NCBI GenBank assembly: GCA_017559845.1
Contig: JAFYQQ010000020.1
Location: 18,416-82,415, forward strand
DNA: 64,000 nt
Source: Bacteroidaceae bacterium
GTDB lineage: Bacteria > Bacteroidota > Bacteroidia > Bacteroidales > Bacteroidaceae
Direction: 5' to 3'
A model generated the notes under the pieces. That model was not told the DNA's origin, searched no databases, and saw nothing but the letters and a program-made list of their open reading frames with translations. The stretch's first letter is position 1, and each line of letters begins with the position of its first letter. Both the position numbers and the translations under genes were made by a program. This document shows, piece by piece, positions 44,069-53,686 of the stretch.

Positions 44069-46849
44069 ATGAGTATCAGATTAAGTAAAGTAACCAAAGA
44101 ATGCAACGTGGGATTGCAGACCGTTGTGGAGTTCCTTCAGAAGAAGGGCTTCGGAGACGTGGAAGCATCCCCAAACTCCAAGATTTCCGAAGAGCAATAT
44201 GAATTGCTGCTCAAAGAATTCTCTCCAGACAAAGGTCTGCGCACTCAAGCGGAAAAGCTGAGCCAGCAGCGCCAGGAGAACAAAGAGAGCAAAAAAGCCT
44301 CTTCACGCTCTGCCAAGCAACAGAAGAAGCCGGAGATGATCAAGGTTGAAGTGAAAAAAGTTGACGGTCCCAAAGTGTTGGGACACATTGACTTGGATGC
44401 AGCCAAGAAGCCCAAGGAAAAACCCGCGCAAGAAACCGCGAAGCAGGAGGCTGTGGCAGCAACACCCGAAACCGTAAAGGAACAAACTGTACAGAAACCC
44501 GAAACAGCCACCGCAGAAACCACTGCACCAAAGGCTGAAAAACCGGCAATCGGCACAGAGGTGGATGGTGTATTCCGTCTGAATCCCGCTCCCCAGGCTG
44601 GCCCTGGCCTTACCGTAAAGGGTCACATTGACTTGTCGGCTCTGAACCAGAGCACCCGCCCCAAGAAGAAGAGTAAGGAGGAAAAGCGCCGTGAACGCGA
44701 GGAAAAGAACCGACCCAACGGCCAGCAGGGACAAGGAGACCGCAAGAAGAGAACACGCATTGGAAAAGAGCGCGTTGACGTAAATGCCGTAGCCAACCAG
44801 ATTCAAAACAATAATGGCAATAGTGGCGGACAGAAGAAGAACAACAACGCCAACAACAACCATGCAAACGCCAACAACAATGGCGGAAAGAACAAGCAAC
44901 GCCAAAAGAACCAGCCCAAGCAGGCTCCTGTTCAGGCGGAAGTTAGTGATGAGGAAGTAGCAAAGCAGGTACGCGAAACCCTGGCTCGTCTCACAAACAA
45001 GAACAACAAGATGGGCAAGGGCGCCAAGTATCGCCGCGAAAAGCGTGATGCCATCCGCGCCGGAATCGAAGAGGAAATACAGGCAGAAGCAGCAGAAAGC
45101 AAGATTCTGAAACTTACAGAATTTGTTACTGCCAACGAATTGGCCACCATGATGAATGTGCCTGTAACACAGGTTATCGCCACTTGCATGAGCATTGGTA
45201 TCATGGTCAGCATCAACCAGCGTATGGACGCCGAAACCATTAACATTGTCGCTGAGGAGTTCGGCTTCCAGACAGAATATGTCAGCACCGAGGTTAGCGA
45301 GGCCGTTAATGTGGTTGAAGACGACGAGGAAGACCTGTTGCCCCGCGCTCCTATTGTAACGGTTATGGGTCACGTAGACCATGGTAAGACCTCTTTGCTG
45401 GACTACATCCGCCAGACCAACGTGATTGCCGGTGAAGCCGGAGGTATTACACAGCACATCGGTGCGTACAACGTGGAACTGCAGGATGGACGCCACGTTA
45501 CATTCCTCGACACTCCCGGTCACGAAGCGTTTACCGCCATGCGTGCCCGCGGTGCACAGGTAACGGACATTGCCATCATTATCATTGCTGCCGACGACAG
45601 CATCATGCCCCAGACCAAGGAGGCCATCAACCATGCCGTGGCAGCCAATGTGCCCATTGTGTTTGCCATTAACAAGGTGGACAAGCCTACCGCCAACCCT
45701 GAAAAGATTAAGGAAGGACTGGCACAAATGAACTTCCTGGTGGAAGACTGGGGAGGTAAATACCAGAGCCAGGACATCAGTGCCAAGAAGGGAATCGGCG
45801 TGGAAGAGTTGCTGGAGAAAGTTTTGCTCGAAGCGGAAATGCTCGATCTGAAGGCCAACCCCAACCGCAAGGCTATGGGTACCATCATTGAGTCCTCATT
45901 GGACAAAGGCCGTGGTTACGTGGCCACCGTGCTTGTAAGCAACGGAACGCTCCGTGTAGGCGATGTAATGCTGGCCGGCACTCATTACGGACGTGTGAAA
46001 GCTATGTTGGACGAACGCGGACGCCGCGTAAAAGAAATTGGCCCCGCACAGGCTGCCACCATTCTGGGTCTTAACGGTGCGCCACAAGCCGGTGACGCTT
46101 TCCATATCATGGATTCTGACCAGGAAGCAAGAGAAATTGCCAGCAAGCGCGAACACCTGGCCCGTGAACAGGGACTTCGCACACTGAAGCGTGTGGACTT
46201 GAACGAAATCGGACGCCGTATCGCATTGGGCGACTTCAAGGAGTTGAACTTGATTGTCAAGGGAGACGTGGACGGTTCAATCGAGGCACTCAGCGACTCA
46301 CTGATCAAACTTTCTACAGAGAAGATTCAGGTCAATGTCATCCAGAAGGCCGTGGGTCAGATCTCAGAAAACGACGTAAACCTGGCTGCAGCATCAGATG
46401 CCATCATCGTTGCCTTCCAGGTACGTCCTTCAGCCGCTGCACGCAGACTGGCCGAGCAGGAAGGAGTGGACATCCGCACCTACAGTGTAATCTATGACGC
46501 GATAGAAGAAGTCAAGGATGCGATGGAAGGCATGCTTTCTCCCGAAATCAAGGAAGAGGTTACCGCACAGGTTGAAGTACGCCAGGTTTACCACATCAGC
46601 AAGGTGGGAACTGTTGCCGGTGCTTACGTTATCGACGGAAAGGTTCACCGCAGCGACAAGGCACGTGTGGTTCGTGATGGCATTGTAGTGTTCACCGGAG
46701 AGATAAATGCGCTGAAGCGTTTCAAGGACGACGTGAAAGAAGTGTCTACCAACTTCGAGTGTGGTCTGTCACTTGTCAACTACAACGATTTGCGCGAAGG
46801 CGATATCATAGAAACATTTGCCGAAATAGAAATCAAGGCAAAACTTTAA
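44069..46849 (+). CDS. infB: Translation initiation factor IF-2
   Basis: A 926-residue GTPase that brings initiator tRNA to the ribosome. The N-terminal domain ([23 protein letters not shown]) is followed by about 270 residues of low-complexity linker rich in Lys, Glu, Ala and then Asn ([16 protein letters not shown] near 258-273). The G domain has [14 protein letters not shown] near 434, the switch motif LDTPGHEAF near 480 and NKVDKP near 536; domains II-IV follow to the end, with [18 protein letters not shown] near 786. It has an unusual canonical ribosome-binding site. A 137-nt structured spacer separates it from the CvpA-family gene. Confidence 0.97.
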   Translation: MSIRLSKVTKECNVGLQTVVEFLQKKGFGDVEASPNSKISEEQYELLLKEFSPDKGLRTQAEKLSQQRQENKESKKASSRSAKQQKKPEMIKVEVKKVDGPKVLGHIDLDAAKKPKEKPAQETAKQEAVAATPETVKEQTVQKPETATAETTAPKAEKPAIGTEVDGVFRLNPAPQAGPGLTVKGHIDLSALNQSTRPKKKSKEEKRREREEKNRPNGQQGQGDRKKRTRIGKERVDVNAVANQIQNNNGNSGGQKKNNNANNNHANANNNGGKNKQRQKNQPKQAPVQAEVSDEEVAKQVRETLARLTNKNNKMGKGAKYRREKRDAIRAGIEEEIQAEAAESKILKLTEFVTANELATMMNVPVTQVIATCMSIGIMVSINQRMDAETINIVAEEFGFQTEYVSTEVSEAVNVVEDDEEDLLPRAPIVTVMGHVDHGKTSLLDYIRQTNVIAGEAGGITQHIGAYNVELQDGRHVTFLDTPGHEAFTAMRARGAQVTDIAIIIIAADDSIMPQTKEAINHAVAANVPIVFAINKVDKPTANPEKIKEGLAQMNFLVEDWGGKYQSQDISAKKGIGVEELLEKVLLEAEMLDLKANPNRKAMGTIIESSLDKGRGYVATVLVSNGTLRVGDVMLAGTHYGRVKAMLDERGRRVKEIGPAQAATILGLNGAPQAGDAFHIMDSDQEAREIASKREHLAREQGLRTLKRVDLNEIGRRIALGDFKELNLIVKGDVDGSIEALSDSLIKLSTEKIQVNVIQKAVGQISENDVNLAAASDAIIVAFQVRPSAAARRLAEQEGVDIRTYSVIYDAIEEVKDAMEGMLSPEIKEEVTAQVEVRQVYHISKVGTVAGAYVIDGKVHRSDKARVVRDGIVVFTGEINALKRFKDDVKEVSTNFECGLSLVNYNDLREGDIIETFAEIEIKAKL

Positions 46850-46859
46850 AGTTCAACGT

Positions 46860-46985
46860 TTCCGGGAACGGTCAGATTTATCCAGAAGGGCATCCGTATC
46901 CTTCCCAAGACTCCAAAAGTCTTGTTCGGAAGGATATGTGATGACCGCTGGTAGAAGACTTCCCGGAATGTTTTTAATGTAGACA
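46860..46985 (+). other. Nested inverted repeats in the infB-cvpA spacer
   Basis: Four pairing segments lie inside each other: TTCCGGGAA/TTCCCGGAA (46860-46868 with 46970-46978), CGGTCA/TGACCG (46869-46874 with 46942-46947), TATCCTTCC/GGAAGGATA (46897-46905 with 46928-46936) and CAAGACT/AGTCTTG (46906-46912 with 46918-46924). TTTTT follows the outer arm. This could be an elaborate terminator or a structured RNA. Confidence 0.6.
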
Positions 46986-46986
46986 G

Positions 46987-47493
46987 ATGCTTATAATAGA
47001 TTGGATAATACTGATATTGCTGTTACTGGGCGTTTTCAGAGGCTGGCGCACAGGACTGGTAAAACAGATCATTTCAATCGGTGGCTTGGTTGCCGGACTC
47101 TTGATTGCCAAATTGTGCTATGCAATGGTTGGCGATGCATTGGCTCCTCATCTGGGAAATCAGACCACCTTGGCCCAAATATTGGCTTTTATCCTCATCT
47201 GGATTGCCGTTCCCGCCATTTTGGGACTTTTGGGCGAATTGGTCACCACCGTGCTTGACAAATTGTTTGTCCTGGGTACAGTAAACAGTGTTTTGGGCGC
47301 TTTGCTGGGACTGATAAAGTTCCAACTCATCATCGGTTCCCTGATATGGGTGCTAGGCGCCACAAAAATAATTGGAGAGGCCACCATGCAGCAGTCTGTC
47401 TTGTGTAAGCCACTTAAAGCAGTGCCCGAGGCATTGTACACAGCATTGATTGAAAATGGAAGACAAAAACAGCTTTGTACGTCAGGTTGCTGA
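46987..47493 (+). CDS. CvpA family membrane protein
   Basis: A 168-residue protein with about four hydrophobic segments. The N-terminal motif [38 protein letters not shown] is the CvpA signature (Phe/Gly-x-x-x-Gly pattern with RGWRTG). CvpA proteins are linked to colicin V production in E. coli and to envelope homeostasis more widely; the exact role is unknown. Its end overlaps the start of sufB by 38 nt in another frame, so it appears to be in one operon with suf genes. Confidence 0.9.
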   Translation: MLIIDWIILILLLLGVFRGWRTGLVKQIISIGGLVAGLLIAKLCYAMVGDALAPHLGNQTTLAQILAFILIWIAVPAILGLLGELVTTVLDKLFVLGTVNSVLGALLGLIKFQLIIGSLIWVLGATKIIGEATMQQSVLCKPLKAVPEALYTALIENGRQKQLCTSGC

Positions 47494-48901
47494 AAAGAAG
47501 TACGAATTCGGCTTTACGACCGATGTACAGACAGAAATAATAGAGAAGGGATTGTCTGAGGATGTTGTCCGACTGATTTCCCGGAAAAAAGACGAACCGG
47601 ACTGGCTTCTGGAATTCCGTCTGAAGGCTTTCCGCTACTGGCAGACGCAAGAAGCTCCGACATGGGGACATCTGAAAATGCCGGAAATAGACTATCAAGA
47701 CATCTCTTATTATGCAGACCCAACTGTAAAGAAGAATCAAGACGCGCCCAAGGAAATAGACCCGGAGCTGATGAAAACCTTTGACAAGTTGGGAATCCCA
47801 TTGGAAGAAAGGATGGCACTGAGCGGCATGGCTGTAGATGCAGTCATGGATTCCGTCAGTGTGAAAACGACCTTTACCGAGAAGTTGCAGGAAAAAGGCA
47901 TTATCTTTTGCAGCATAAGCGAAGCAGTGAAAAACCACCCCGAACTGGTACGCCAGTATCTGGGCACGGTTGTCCCCTATCGCGACAATTACTTTGCCGC
48001 GTTGAATTCCGCGGTGTTCAGCGACGGAAGTTTTGTCTATATTCCCAAGGGCGTACGATGCCCCATGGAACTGAGTACATATTTCCGCATCAATGCCCGT
48101 GGCACAGGACAGTTTGAACGCACACTGATTGTCTGCGACGATGACGCCTATGTTTCTTATCTGGAAGGCTGTACTGCGCCTATGCGCGACGAGAACCAGC
48201 TTCATGCCGCCATTGTAGAGATTGTGGTTATGAAGAATGCCGAAGTAAAATACAGTACGGTACAGAACTGGTATCCCGGAGATTCAGAAGGAAAAGGCGG
48301 CGTGCTGAACCTTGTAACCAAAAGAGGACATCTTCGCGGAGAGAACAGCCGTCTGAGCTGGACACAGGTGGAGACTGGCAGTGCCGTAACTTGGAAATAC
48401 CCCAGTTGTGTACTTTCCGGAGACGGAAGCCAGGCAGAATTTTACAGTGTGGCTGTGACCAACAATTTTCAGCAGGCTGATACGGGAACCAAGATGATTC
48501 ATATCGGCAAAAACACAAAAAGCACGATTATCAGCAAAGGAATCTCTGCAGGAAAAAGCCAAAACTCTTACCGCGGCCTGGTTCGCGTGGTCCCAACAGC
48601 CGAGAATGCAAGAAACTACAGCTGTTGCGACTCTTTGCTTCTTGGCAGTTCATGCGGTGCGCACACCTTCCCTTACATGGATATACAGAACGAGAGCGCA
48701 ATCATTGAACATGAAGCCACAACCAGCAAAATCAGCGAAGACCAGCTTTTCTACTGCAACCAGCGAGGTATCGATACAGAAGATGCCGTGGGACTGATTG
48801 TGAACGGTTATGCCAAGGATGTAATCAACAAGTTGCCCATGGAGTTCGCCGTGGAAGCACAGAAACTCCTGGGCGTCAGTCTTGAAGGTTCTGTTGGATA
48901 A
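47456..48901 (+). CDS. sufB: Fe-S cluster assembly scaffold protein SufB
   Basis: A 481-residue subunit of the SufBCD scaffold, on which iron-sulfur clusters are built. Family landmarks are the [12 protein letters not shown] entry (about residues 43-54), [25 protein letters not shown] (near 199-223), [22 protein letters not shown] (near 233) and [22 protein letters not shown] (near 386) with the conserved Cys residues, then the [16 protein letters not shown] motif. I use ATG 47456 (MEDKNSF); a TTG at 47450 is the only earlier in-frame option. It overlaps the CvpA-family gene, suggesting coupling. Confidence 0.97.
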   Translation: MEDKNSFVRQVAEKKYEFGFTTDVQTEIIEKGLSEDVVRLISRKKDEPDWLLEFRLKAFRYWQTQEAPTWGHLKMPEIDYQDISYYADPTVKKNQDAPKEIDPELMKTFDKLGIPLEERMALSGMAVDAVMDSVSVKTTFTEKLQEKGIIFCSISEAVKNHPELVRQYLGTVVPYRDNYFAALNSAVFSDGSFVYIPKGVRCPMELSTYFRINARGTGQFERTLIVCDDDAYVSYLEGCTAPMRDENQLHAAIVEIVVMKNAEVKYSTVQNWYPGDSEGKGGVLNLVTKRGHLRGENSRLSWTQVETGSAVTWKYPSCVLSGDGSQAEFYSVAVTNNFQQADTGTKMIHIGKNTKSTIISKGISAGKSQNSYRGLVRVVPTAENARNYSCCDSLLLGSSCGAHTFPYMDIQNESAIIEHEATTSKISEDQLFYCNQRGIDTEDAVGLIVNGYAKDVINKLPMEFAVEAQKLLGVSLEGSVG

Positions 48902-48925
48902 TTTAATATATTCGGAAAAAAGATT

Positions 48926-49672
48926 ATGTTAGAAATCATAGATTTGCATGCCAGCATCAATGGCAAAGAGATATTGAAGGGAATCAACCTTACCGTGCGC
49001 GAAGGCGAGGTCCATGCTTTGATGGGACAGAACGGAGCAGGAAAAAGCACATTGAGCAATGTCATCGTTGGCCACCCTTCTTATGAGGTTACACAAGGAA
49101 AAATCCTGTTTAACGGTAAGGACCTCTTGGAATTGAAGCCGGAAGACAGAGCACACGAAGGAATTTTCCTGAGTTTTCAGCAACCAGTGGAAATCCCTGG
49201 AGTAAGCATGGTCAATTTCATGCGTGCCGCCTTGAATGCAAAACGCAAATATCAGGGGCTTGAACCTTTGTCTGCCGGAGACTTCCTGAAACTGATGCGC
49301 GAGAAGCGCCGTATCGTGGAGTTGGACAACAAACTGGCCAACCGCAGCGTGAACGAAGGTTTCAGCGGAGGAGAGAAGAAGCGTAACGAGATTTTCCAGA
49401 TGGCCATGTTGGAACCCACATTGAGTATCCTTGACGAGACAGACTCTGGCCTTGATGTGGATGCGCTTCGTATTGTGGCCGAAGGTTTCAACAAACTTCG
49501 CACTCCGCAGACCAGTGCCATTGTCATCACCCACTACCAGCGTCTGTTGGATTATCTGAAACCCGATGTCGTACACGTACTGCTGGCCGGCCGCATCGTA
49601 AAGACTGCCGGCCCGGAACTGGCTTTTGAAATCGAGAAACGAGGTTTTGATTGGATTAAGGAAGAGCAGTAA
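48926..49672 (+). CDS. sufC: Fe-S cluster assembly ATPase SufC
   Basis: A 248-residue ABC-type ATPase without membrane domains that drives conformational change in SufBCD. Walker A is GQNGAGKST (about residues 34-42), the Q-loop is in LSFQQPVEIPG near 89, the signature is FSGGEKKRNE near 147 and Walker B is LSILDETDSGLD near 166. The GEKKRNE ending of the signature is characteristic of SufC. Its stop overlaps the sufD start by one base (TAATG). Confidence 0.98.
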   Translation: MLEIIDLHASINGKEILKGINLTVREGEVHALMGQNGAGKSTLSNVIVGHPSYEVTQGKILFNGKDLLELKPEDRAHEGIFLSFQQPVEIPGVSMVNFMRAALNAKRKYQGLEPLSAGDFLKLMREKRRIVELDNKLANRSVNEGFSGGEKKRNEIFQMAMLEPTLSILDETDSGLDVDALRIVAEGFNKLRTPQTSAIVITHYQRLLDYLKPDVVHVLLAGRIVKTAGPELAFEIEKRGFDWIKEEQ

Positions 49673-51015
49673 TGAACAGCGAACAACAATACATCGATCT
49701 TTACCATCAGGCCAACGACCTTATCTGCCGCCATTCAGCACCGCTGATGAATGCTCACCGGCAGGAGGCATTGGAGGCATTTCAGCGATTGGGATTCCCA
49801 AGCAAGCAGGTGGAACGATACAAATATACAGATGTCGCCCAGATTTTCGCACCTGATTACGGACTTAACCTGGGACGCATAGACATCCCGGTCAATCCCT
49901 ATGAAGTGTTCCGCTGCGACGTGCCCAATCTCAGCACATCACTGTATTTTGTCTTGAACGACTTGTTCTATGACAAGGCACTGCCAAAAGCAACGCTTCC
50001 CGAGGGCGTAATCATTTCCTCGTTAGGAAAAGCCTGCGAAGAGTTTCCCGATGTGGTGAAACGCTGCTACGGACAGCTGGCCCGCTCGGGCAAAGATGCC
50101 ATCAATGCGCTCAACACAATGCTGGCGCAGGACGGGTTATTCATTTATGTGCCACGCGGATTGGTCGTAGACCGTACTATACAGGTCATAAACATCCTTC
50201 GTTCCGATGTGGACCTGATGGTGAACCGCCGTGTGCTGATTGTGCTGGAAGAGGGAGCGCAAGCGCGTATTCTGGTGTGCGACCACGCCCTTGACGACCG
50301 CAATTTCCTTGCCACACAGGTTTCTGAGGTTTTCGTGGGAGAGAATGCCCATTTGGAACTATATGAACTGGAAGAGACGCACGTCAAATGCCACCGTATG
50401 TCCAACATGTATGTACAGATGCAGGCCAACAGCACGGCTGTGCTTGACAACATTACCTTGCAAAACGGACAGACACGCAACCGAACCGATGTACAGTTGG
50501 CCGGAGAAGGAGCAGAGGTACACATGAACGGATGTGTCATTGCAGACCAGAAACAGCATGTAGACAACAACACACTTATCGACCACGCCGCACCGCATTG
50601 CCAGAGCCACGAACTTTATAAGTACGTTCTGGACGATGAGGCGGTAGGCGCTTTTGCCGGAAGAATACTTGTGCGCGAAGGTGCCCAGCATACGGTTTCA
50701 AAGGAGACGAACGCCAACCTGTGCGCCAGCCGCACAGCCCGAATGTATGCACAACCCATGCTGGAAATCTATGCAGACGATGTCAAATGTAGCCACGGAA
50801 GCACTGTCGGACAGTTGGGCGATGCCGCCTTGTTCTATATGCGCCAACGCGGTATCCCCGAAGACGAAGCCCGCCTGCTGCTCAAATACGCCTTTGTCGG
50901 AGAAGTCCTTGACTCAATCCGTCTGGAGTCTCTGCGCGACCGTCTCCATCATCTGGTGGAAAAGCGTTTCCGCGGAGAACTGAGCAAATGCAAGGACTGC
51001 AAATTGTGTAAATAA
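49672..51015 (+). CDS. sufD: Fe-S cluster assembly protein SufD
   Basis: A 447-residue paralogue of SufB that completes the scaffold. Seen are the LGFPSKQVERYKYTDV entry (about residues 41-56), the beta-helix core with GLFIYVPRGLVVDRTIQV (near 157) and the C-terminal DDVKCSHGSTVGQLGDAALFYMRQRGI (near 365-391), the SufD signature with its conserved His. The last residues, CKDCKLCK, form a compact Cys cluster absent from E. coli SufD; I recall similar tails in Bacteroidales relatives. sufS follows after 5 nt. Confidence 0.96.
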   Translation: MNSEQQYIDLYHQANDLICRHSAPLMNAHRQEALEAFQRLGFPSKQVERYKYTDVAQIFAPDYGLNLGRIDIPVNPYEVFRCDVPNLSTSLYFVLNDLFYDKALPKATLPEGVIISSLGKACEEFPDVVKRCYGQLARSGKDAINALNTMLAQDGLFIYVPRGLVVDRTIQVINILRSDVDLMVNRRVLIVLEEGAQARILVCDHALDDRNFLATQVSEVFVGENAHLELYELEETHVKCHRMSNMYVQMQANSTAVLDNITLQNGQTRNRTDVQLAGEGAEVHMNGCVIADQKQHVDNNTLIDHAAPHCQSHELYKYVLDDEAVGAFAGRILVREGAQHTVSKETNANLCASRTARMYAQPMLEIYADDVKCSHGSTVGQLGDAALFYMRQRGIPEDEARLLLKYAFVGEVLDSIRLESLRDRLHHLVEKRFRGELSKCKDCKLCK

Positions 51016-51020
51016 AAGTC

Positions 51021-52250
51021 ATGTCATACGATTTAGAACAGATACGTCAAGATTTCCCCATTCTCCAGCGCCAGGTCTACGGACGTCCGCTGGTCTACCT
51101 GGACAATGGGGCCACCACACAAAAGCCCCGCTGTGTGGTGGAGGCCATGACCGAAGAATATTATAATGTGAATGCAAACGTGCATCGCGGCGTCCATTTC
51201 CTAAGCCAGAAGGCTACCGATTTGCATGAGCAAAGCCGCGAAACCGTTCGTCGTTTTCTCAATGCAAATTCGGTCAATGAAATCATTTTCACCCGCGGTA
51301 CAACAGAAAGCATGAACTTGGTGGCCAGTTGTTTCTCCGAGGCATTCATGCAGGAGGGCGACGAAGTCATCATCAGCACCCTGGAGCATCACTCCAACAT
51401 TGTACCCTGGCAACTGGCTCAAAACCGAAAGGGCATCAAGCTCCGCGTCATCCCCATAACCGATGAAGGGAACATTTGCCTGGACGAATACGAAAAGCTG
51501 TTCACCAACCGCACCCGAATTGTTTCGGTAGCCCATGTCAGCAATGTGCTCGGAACAATCAACCCGGTCAAGGAGATGATAGAAATCGCACACGCCCACG
51601 GCGTTCCCGTATTGATTGACGGTGCCCAAAGCACCCCTCACATGGCGGTGGATGTACAGCAGTTAGACTGTGATTTCTTTGCTTTCAGCGGACATAAGAT
51701 GTATGGCCCCACTGGCGTTGGAGTGTTGTATGGCCGCGAGAAATGGCTCGACCGCCTGCCGCCCTATATGGGAGGAGGCGAGATGATAAAGCGGGTTTCC
51801 TTTGAGCAGACCACCTTCAACGAACTTCCATACAAATTCGAGGCCGGCACACCGGACTATATCGCCACCACCGGACTGGCACAGGCCATTGATTACGTCG
51901 GCCAGTTAGGCATGGACAACATTGAGGCACACGAACGCGACCTTGCGCAATATGCCGTAAGCAGACTGCAGCAGATTCCCGGAATGCACCTGTATGGCCC
52001 GATGGCATACGGAGCAGAAGGAGCCGGCCCACTGTCTTTCAACGTTGAAGGAATCCACCATCTGGACATGGGCACATTGTTAGACCGTTTGGGTGTGGCA
52101 GTACGTACCGGACACCATTGCGCCGAACCCCTGATGCATCGTCTGGGAGTGGACGGAACGGTAAGGGCCAGTTTCGGTCTCTACAATACCCGCGCAGAAA
52201 TTGACGTGCTTGTCTCTTCCATTGAACGGGTTTGTAAAATGTTTGCCTGA
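51021..52250 (+). CDS. sufS: Cysteine desulfurase SufS
   Basis: A 409-residue PLP-dependent group II cysteine desulfurase that supplies sulfur to the Suf scaffold. The PLP lysine is in [21 protein letters not shown] (Lys about 228) and the catalytic Cys in [17 protein letters not shown] (Cys about 370). The [11 protein letters not shown] motif near 120 is present. No SufE or SufU partner is encoded in the window, so the sulfur acceptor must lie elsewhere. Spacers are 5 nt on both sides. Confidence 0.97.
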   Translation: MSYDLEQIRQDFPILQRQVYGRPLVYLDNGATTQKPRCVVEAMTEEYYNVNANVHRGVHFLSQKATDLHEQSRETVRRFLNANSVNEIIFTRGTTESMNLVASCFSEAFMQEGDEVIISTLEHHSNIVPWQLAQNRKGIKLRVIPITDEGNICLDEYEKLFTNRTRIVSVAHVSNVLGTINPVKEMIEIAHAHGVPVLIDGAQSTPHMAVDVQQLDCDFFAFSGHKMYGPTGVGVLYGREKWLDRLPPYMGGGEMIKRVSFEQTTFNELPYKFEAGTPDYIATTGLAQAIDYVGQLGMDNIEAHERDLAQYAVSRLQQIPGMHLYGPMAYGAEGAGPLSFNVEGIHHLDMGTLLDRLGVAVRTGHHCAEPLMHRLGVDGTVRASFGLYNTRAEIDVLVSSIERVCKMFA

Positions 52251-52255
52251 CCAAT

Positions 52256-52861
52256 ATGTTGCAACCCTTTTACCATAACGGAATCATTGAAGCCGGATGC
52301 GACGAGGCCGGACGCGGCTGTCTGGCCGGACCGGTATATGCGGCCGCAGTCATCCTTCCGCCCGATTTTCACAACGAACTGCTCAACGACTCCAAGCAAC
52401 TTACCGAGAAGAAACGCTATTTGTTGCGCGACATCATAGAGCGCGAGGCACTGGCATGGGCAGTGGGTGTTGTGGACAACCACGAGATTGACTCCATCAA
52501 CATCCTGCGTGCCAGCATTCTGGGCATGCACCGGGCGTTGGACCAGCTGAAGGTGAGGCCACAGGAAATCATTGTCGACGGCAATCGTTTCCATCCCTAT
52601 CATGACGTGCCATATACCACCATTGTCAAGGGAGACGGAAAGTATATGAGCATAGCCGCGGCAAGCATTTTGGCCAAGACCTACAGAGACGACTACATGG
52701 ACAGCCTGCACCAGGAGTTCCCCATGTACCAATGGAACAAGAACAAGGGTTACCCCACAAAGGCACACCGCGAGGCCATCCGCTTGCATGGTGCAACCGA
52801 TTATCACCGCACCAGCTTCAACCTTTTGGGCACTTCGCCCCAGCTGGAGTTCGATTTCTAA
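52256..52861 (+). CDS. rnhB: Ribonuclease HII
   Basis: A 201-residue RNase HII that cuts RNA-DNA hybrids and single ribonucleotides in DNA. The catalytic Asp-Glu pair is in [22 protein letters not shown] (residues about 12-33), with further acidic residues in IIVDGNRF near 104 and the conserved [17 protein letters not shown] near 127. Length is normal. It is the last gene of the rimP-to-rnhB run, 5 nt after sufS, and a 196-bp inverted-repeat element starts 30 nt after its stop. Confidence 0.96.
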   Translation: MLQPFYHNGIIEAGCDEAGRGCLAGPVYAAAVILPPDFHNELLNDSKQLTEKKRYLLRDIIEREALAWAVGVVDNHEIDSINILRASILGMHRALDQLKVRPQEIIVDGNRFHPYHDVPYTTIVKGDGKYMSIAAASILAKTYRDDYMDSLHQEFPMYQWNKNKGYPTKAHREAIRLHGATDYHRTSFNLLGTSPQLEFDF

Positions 52862-52891
52862 CACTTAATCAGTCCTTCCACCACAGTTTTT

Positions 52892-53087
52892 AGGGTGGTT
52901 CTAAAAATTATGTCGAGTTGATTTTCGTTCTATTGTCGTGTGTGCTTTTGTAAGTTGAAGAAGGAGCATAGCGGGCTATGTGACTGATGAGACTTGACAA
53001 AATGACACCGAAAAAGTCGAAAATCGGCCGAAATTGAGAACATCAGAATCGGTAAAAACTTAAATCCAGAATTTTTAGAACCACCCT
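52892..53087 (+). mobile_element. MITE-like element, copy 1 (196 bp)
   Basis: A 196-bp sequence with perfect 18-bp terminal inverted repeats AGGGTGGTTCTAAAAATT (52892-52909) and its complement (53070-53087). It has no gene of its own. A second copy of the same length and nearly the same sequence lies at 53362-53557 in direct orientation. No clear target-site duplication is visible. Confidence 0.8.
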
Positions 53088-53361
53088 TTAGTCTGTCCGA
53101 CCGGTCGGACGACTCATTTACCGCGGTTTTTGGTGCGGCTGACCGGTCGGACAGCTCGTTTACCGCAGTTTTCGACGTGGCTGACCGGTCGGACGGCTCG
53201 TTTACAGCAGTTTTCGACGTGGCTGACCGGTCGGACAACTCGTTTACCGCAGTTTTTGGCACGGCTGACCGGTCGGACGGCTCGTTTACAGCTGTTTTTG
53301 GCTCAACACACCGGTTCTGCGAGCCTTTTCCGAAAACTTTTTCTGCCGGCGCCTAAGTTTT
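53088..53361 (+). repeat. 42-bp minisatellite (GACCGGTCGGAC x5)
   Basis: GACCGGTCGGAC begins at 53099, 53141, 53183, 53225 and 53267, exactly 42 bp apart. A second word, ACCGCGGT or ACCGCAGT/ACAGCAGT, is centred 21 bp after each, so the real pitch is 21 bp with two alternating words. The first copy is part of the 16-bp palindrome GTCCGACCGGTCGGAC. The unit is 14 codons long and is open in frames on both strands, but no start context or flank suggests a protein. Confidence 0.85.
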
Positions 53362-53557
53362 AGGGTGGTTCTAAAAATTATGTCGCGTTGATTTTCGTTC
53401 TTTTTTCGGATGTGCTTTTGTAAGTTGAAGAAGGAGCATAGCGGGCTATGTGACTGATGAGACTTGACAAAATGACAACGAAAGGGGCGAAAAGCGGCCG
53501 AAAAGGAGAACACCAGAATAGGTAAAAACTTAAATCCAGAATTTTTAGAACCACCCT
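53362..53557 (+). mobile_element. MITE-like element, copy 2 (196 bp)
   Basis: Second 196-bp element with the same 18-bp terminal inverted repeats and the same internal segment (GAAGGAGCATAGCGGGCT near 53428). It differs from copy 1 at a modest number of positions. Both copies run in the same direction and bracket the minisatellite. Confidence 0.8.
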
Positions 53558-53617
53558 TTAGTAATTGTGAAAAGTGACGGACTTTTCCCTACAAAGCAAA
53601 AAAAGATTTGGCAAAGG

Positions 53618-53648
53618 TTGTGGGCGTGCCACATTATTTGTAATTTTG
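53618..53648 (+). promoter_or_regulatory. Promoter of gpmI
   Basis: TTG at 53618-53620 and TAATTTTG at 53641-53648 are 20 nt apart; the gpmI ATG follows after 38 nt. This placement also argues against the upstream extension of the gpmI frame. Confidence 0.8.
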
Positions 53649-53686
53649 CAAAAGATTTAAAGAATACACTTAAAAAAGAAAGAATT

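Noticed and set aside
44303..45727. 474-codon minus-strand frame over infB
   Set aside because: Reverse shadow of infB; composition is Leu/Val/Gly-rich without motifs.
52930..53363. Open frames through the 42-bp minisatellite on both strands
   Set aside because: The frames are open only because the unit is 14 codons long; they run into MITE-like DNA and have no start context or known domain.
52892..53557. Complete insertion sequence or composite transposon
   Set aside because: There is no transposase gene between or within the two 196-bp elements.
53567..53686. 40-codon extension of gpmI
   Set aside because: A consensus promoter lies within it and the family starts at [14 protein letters not shown].
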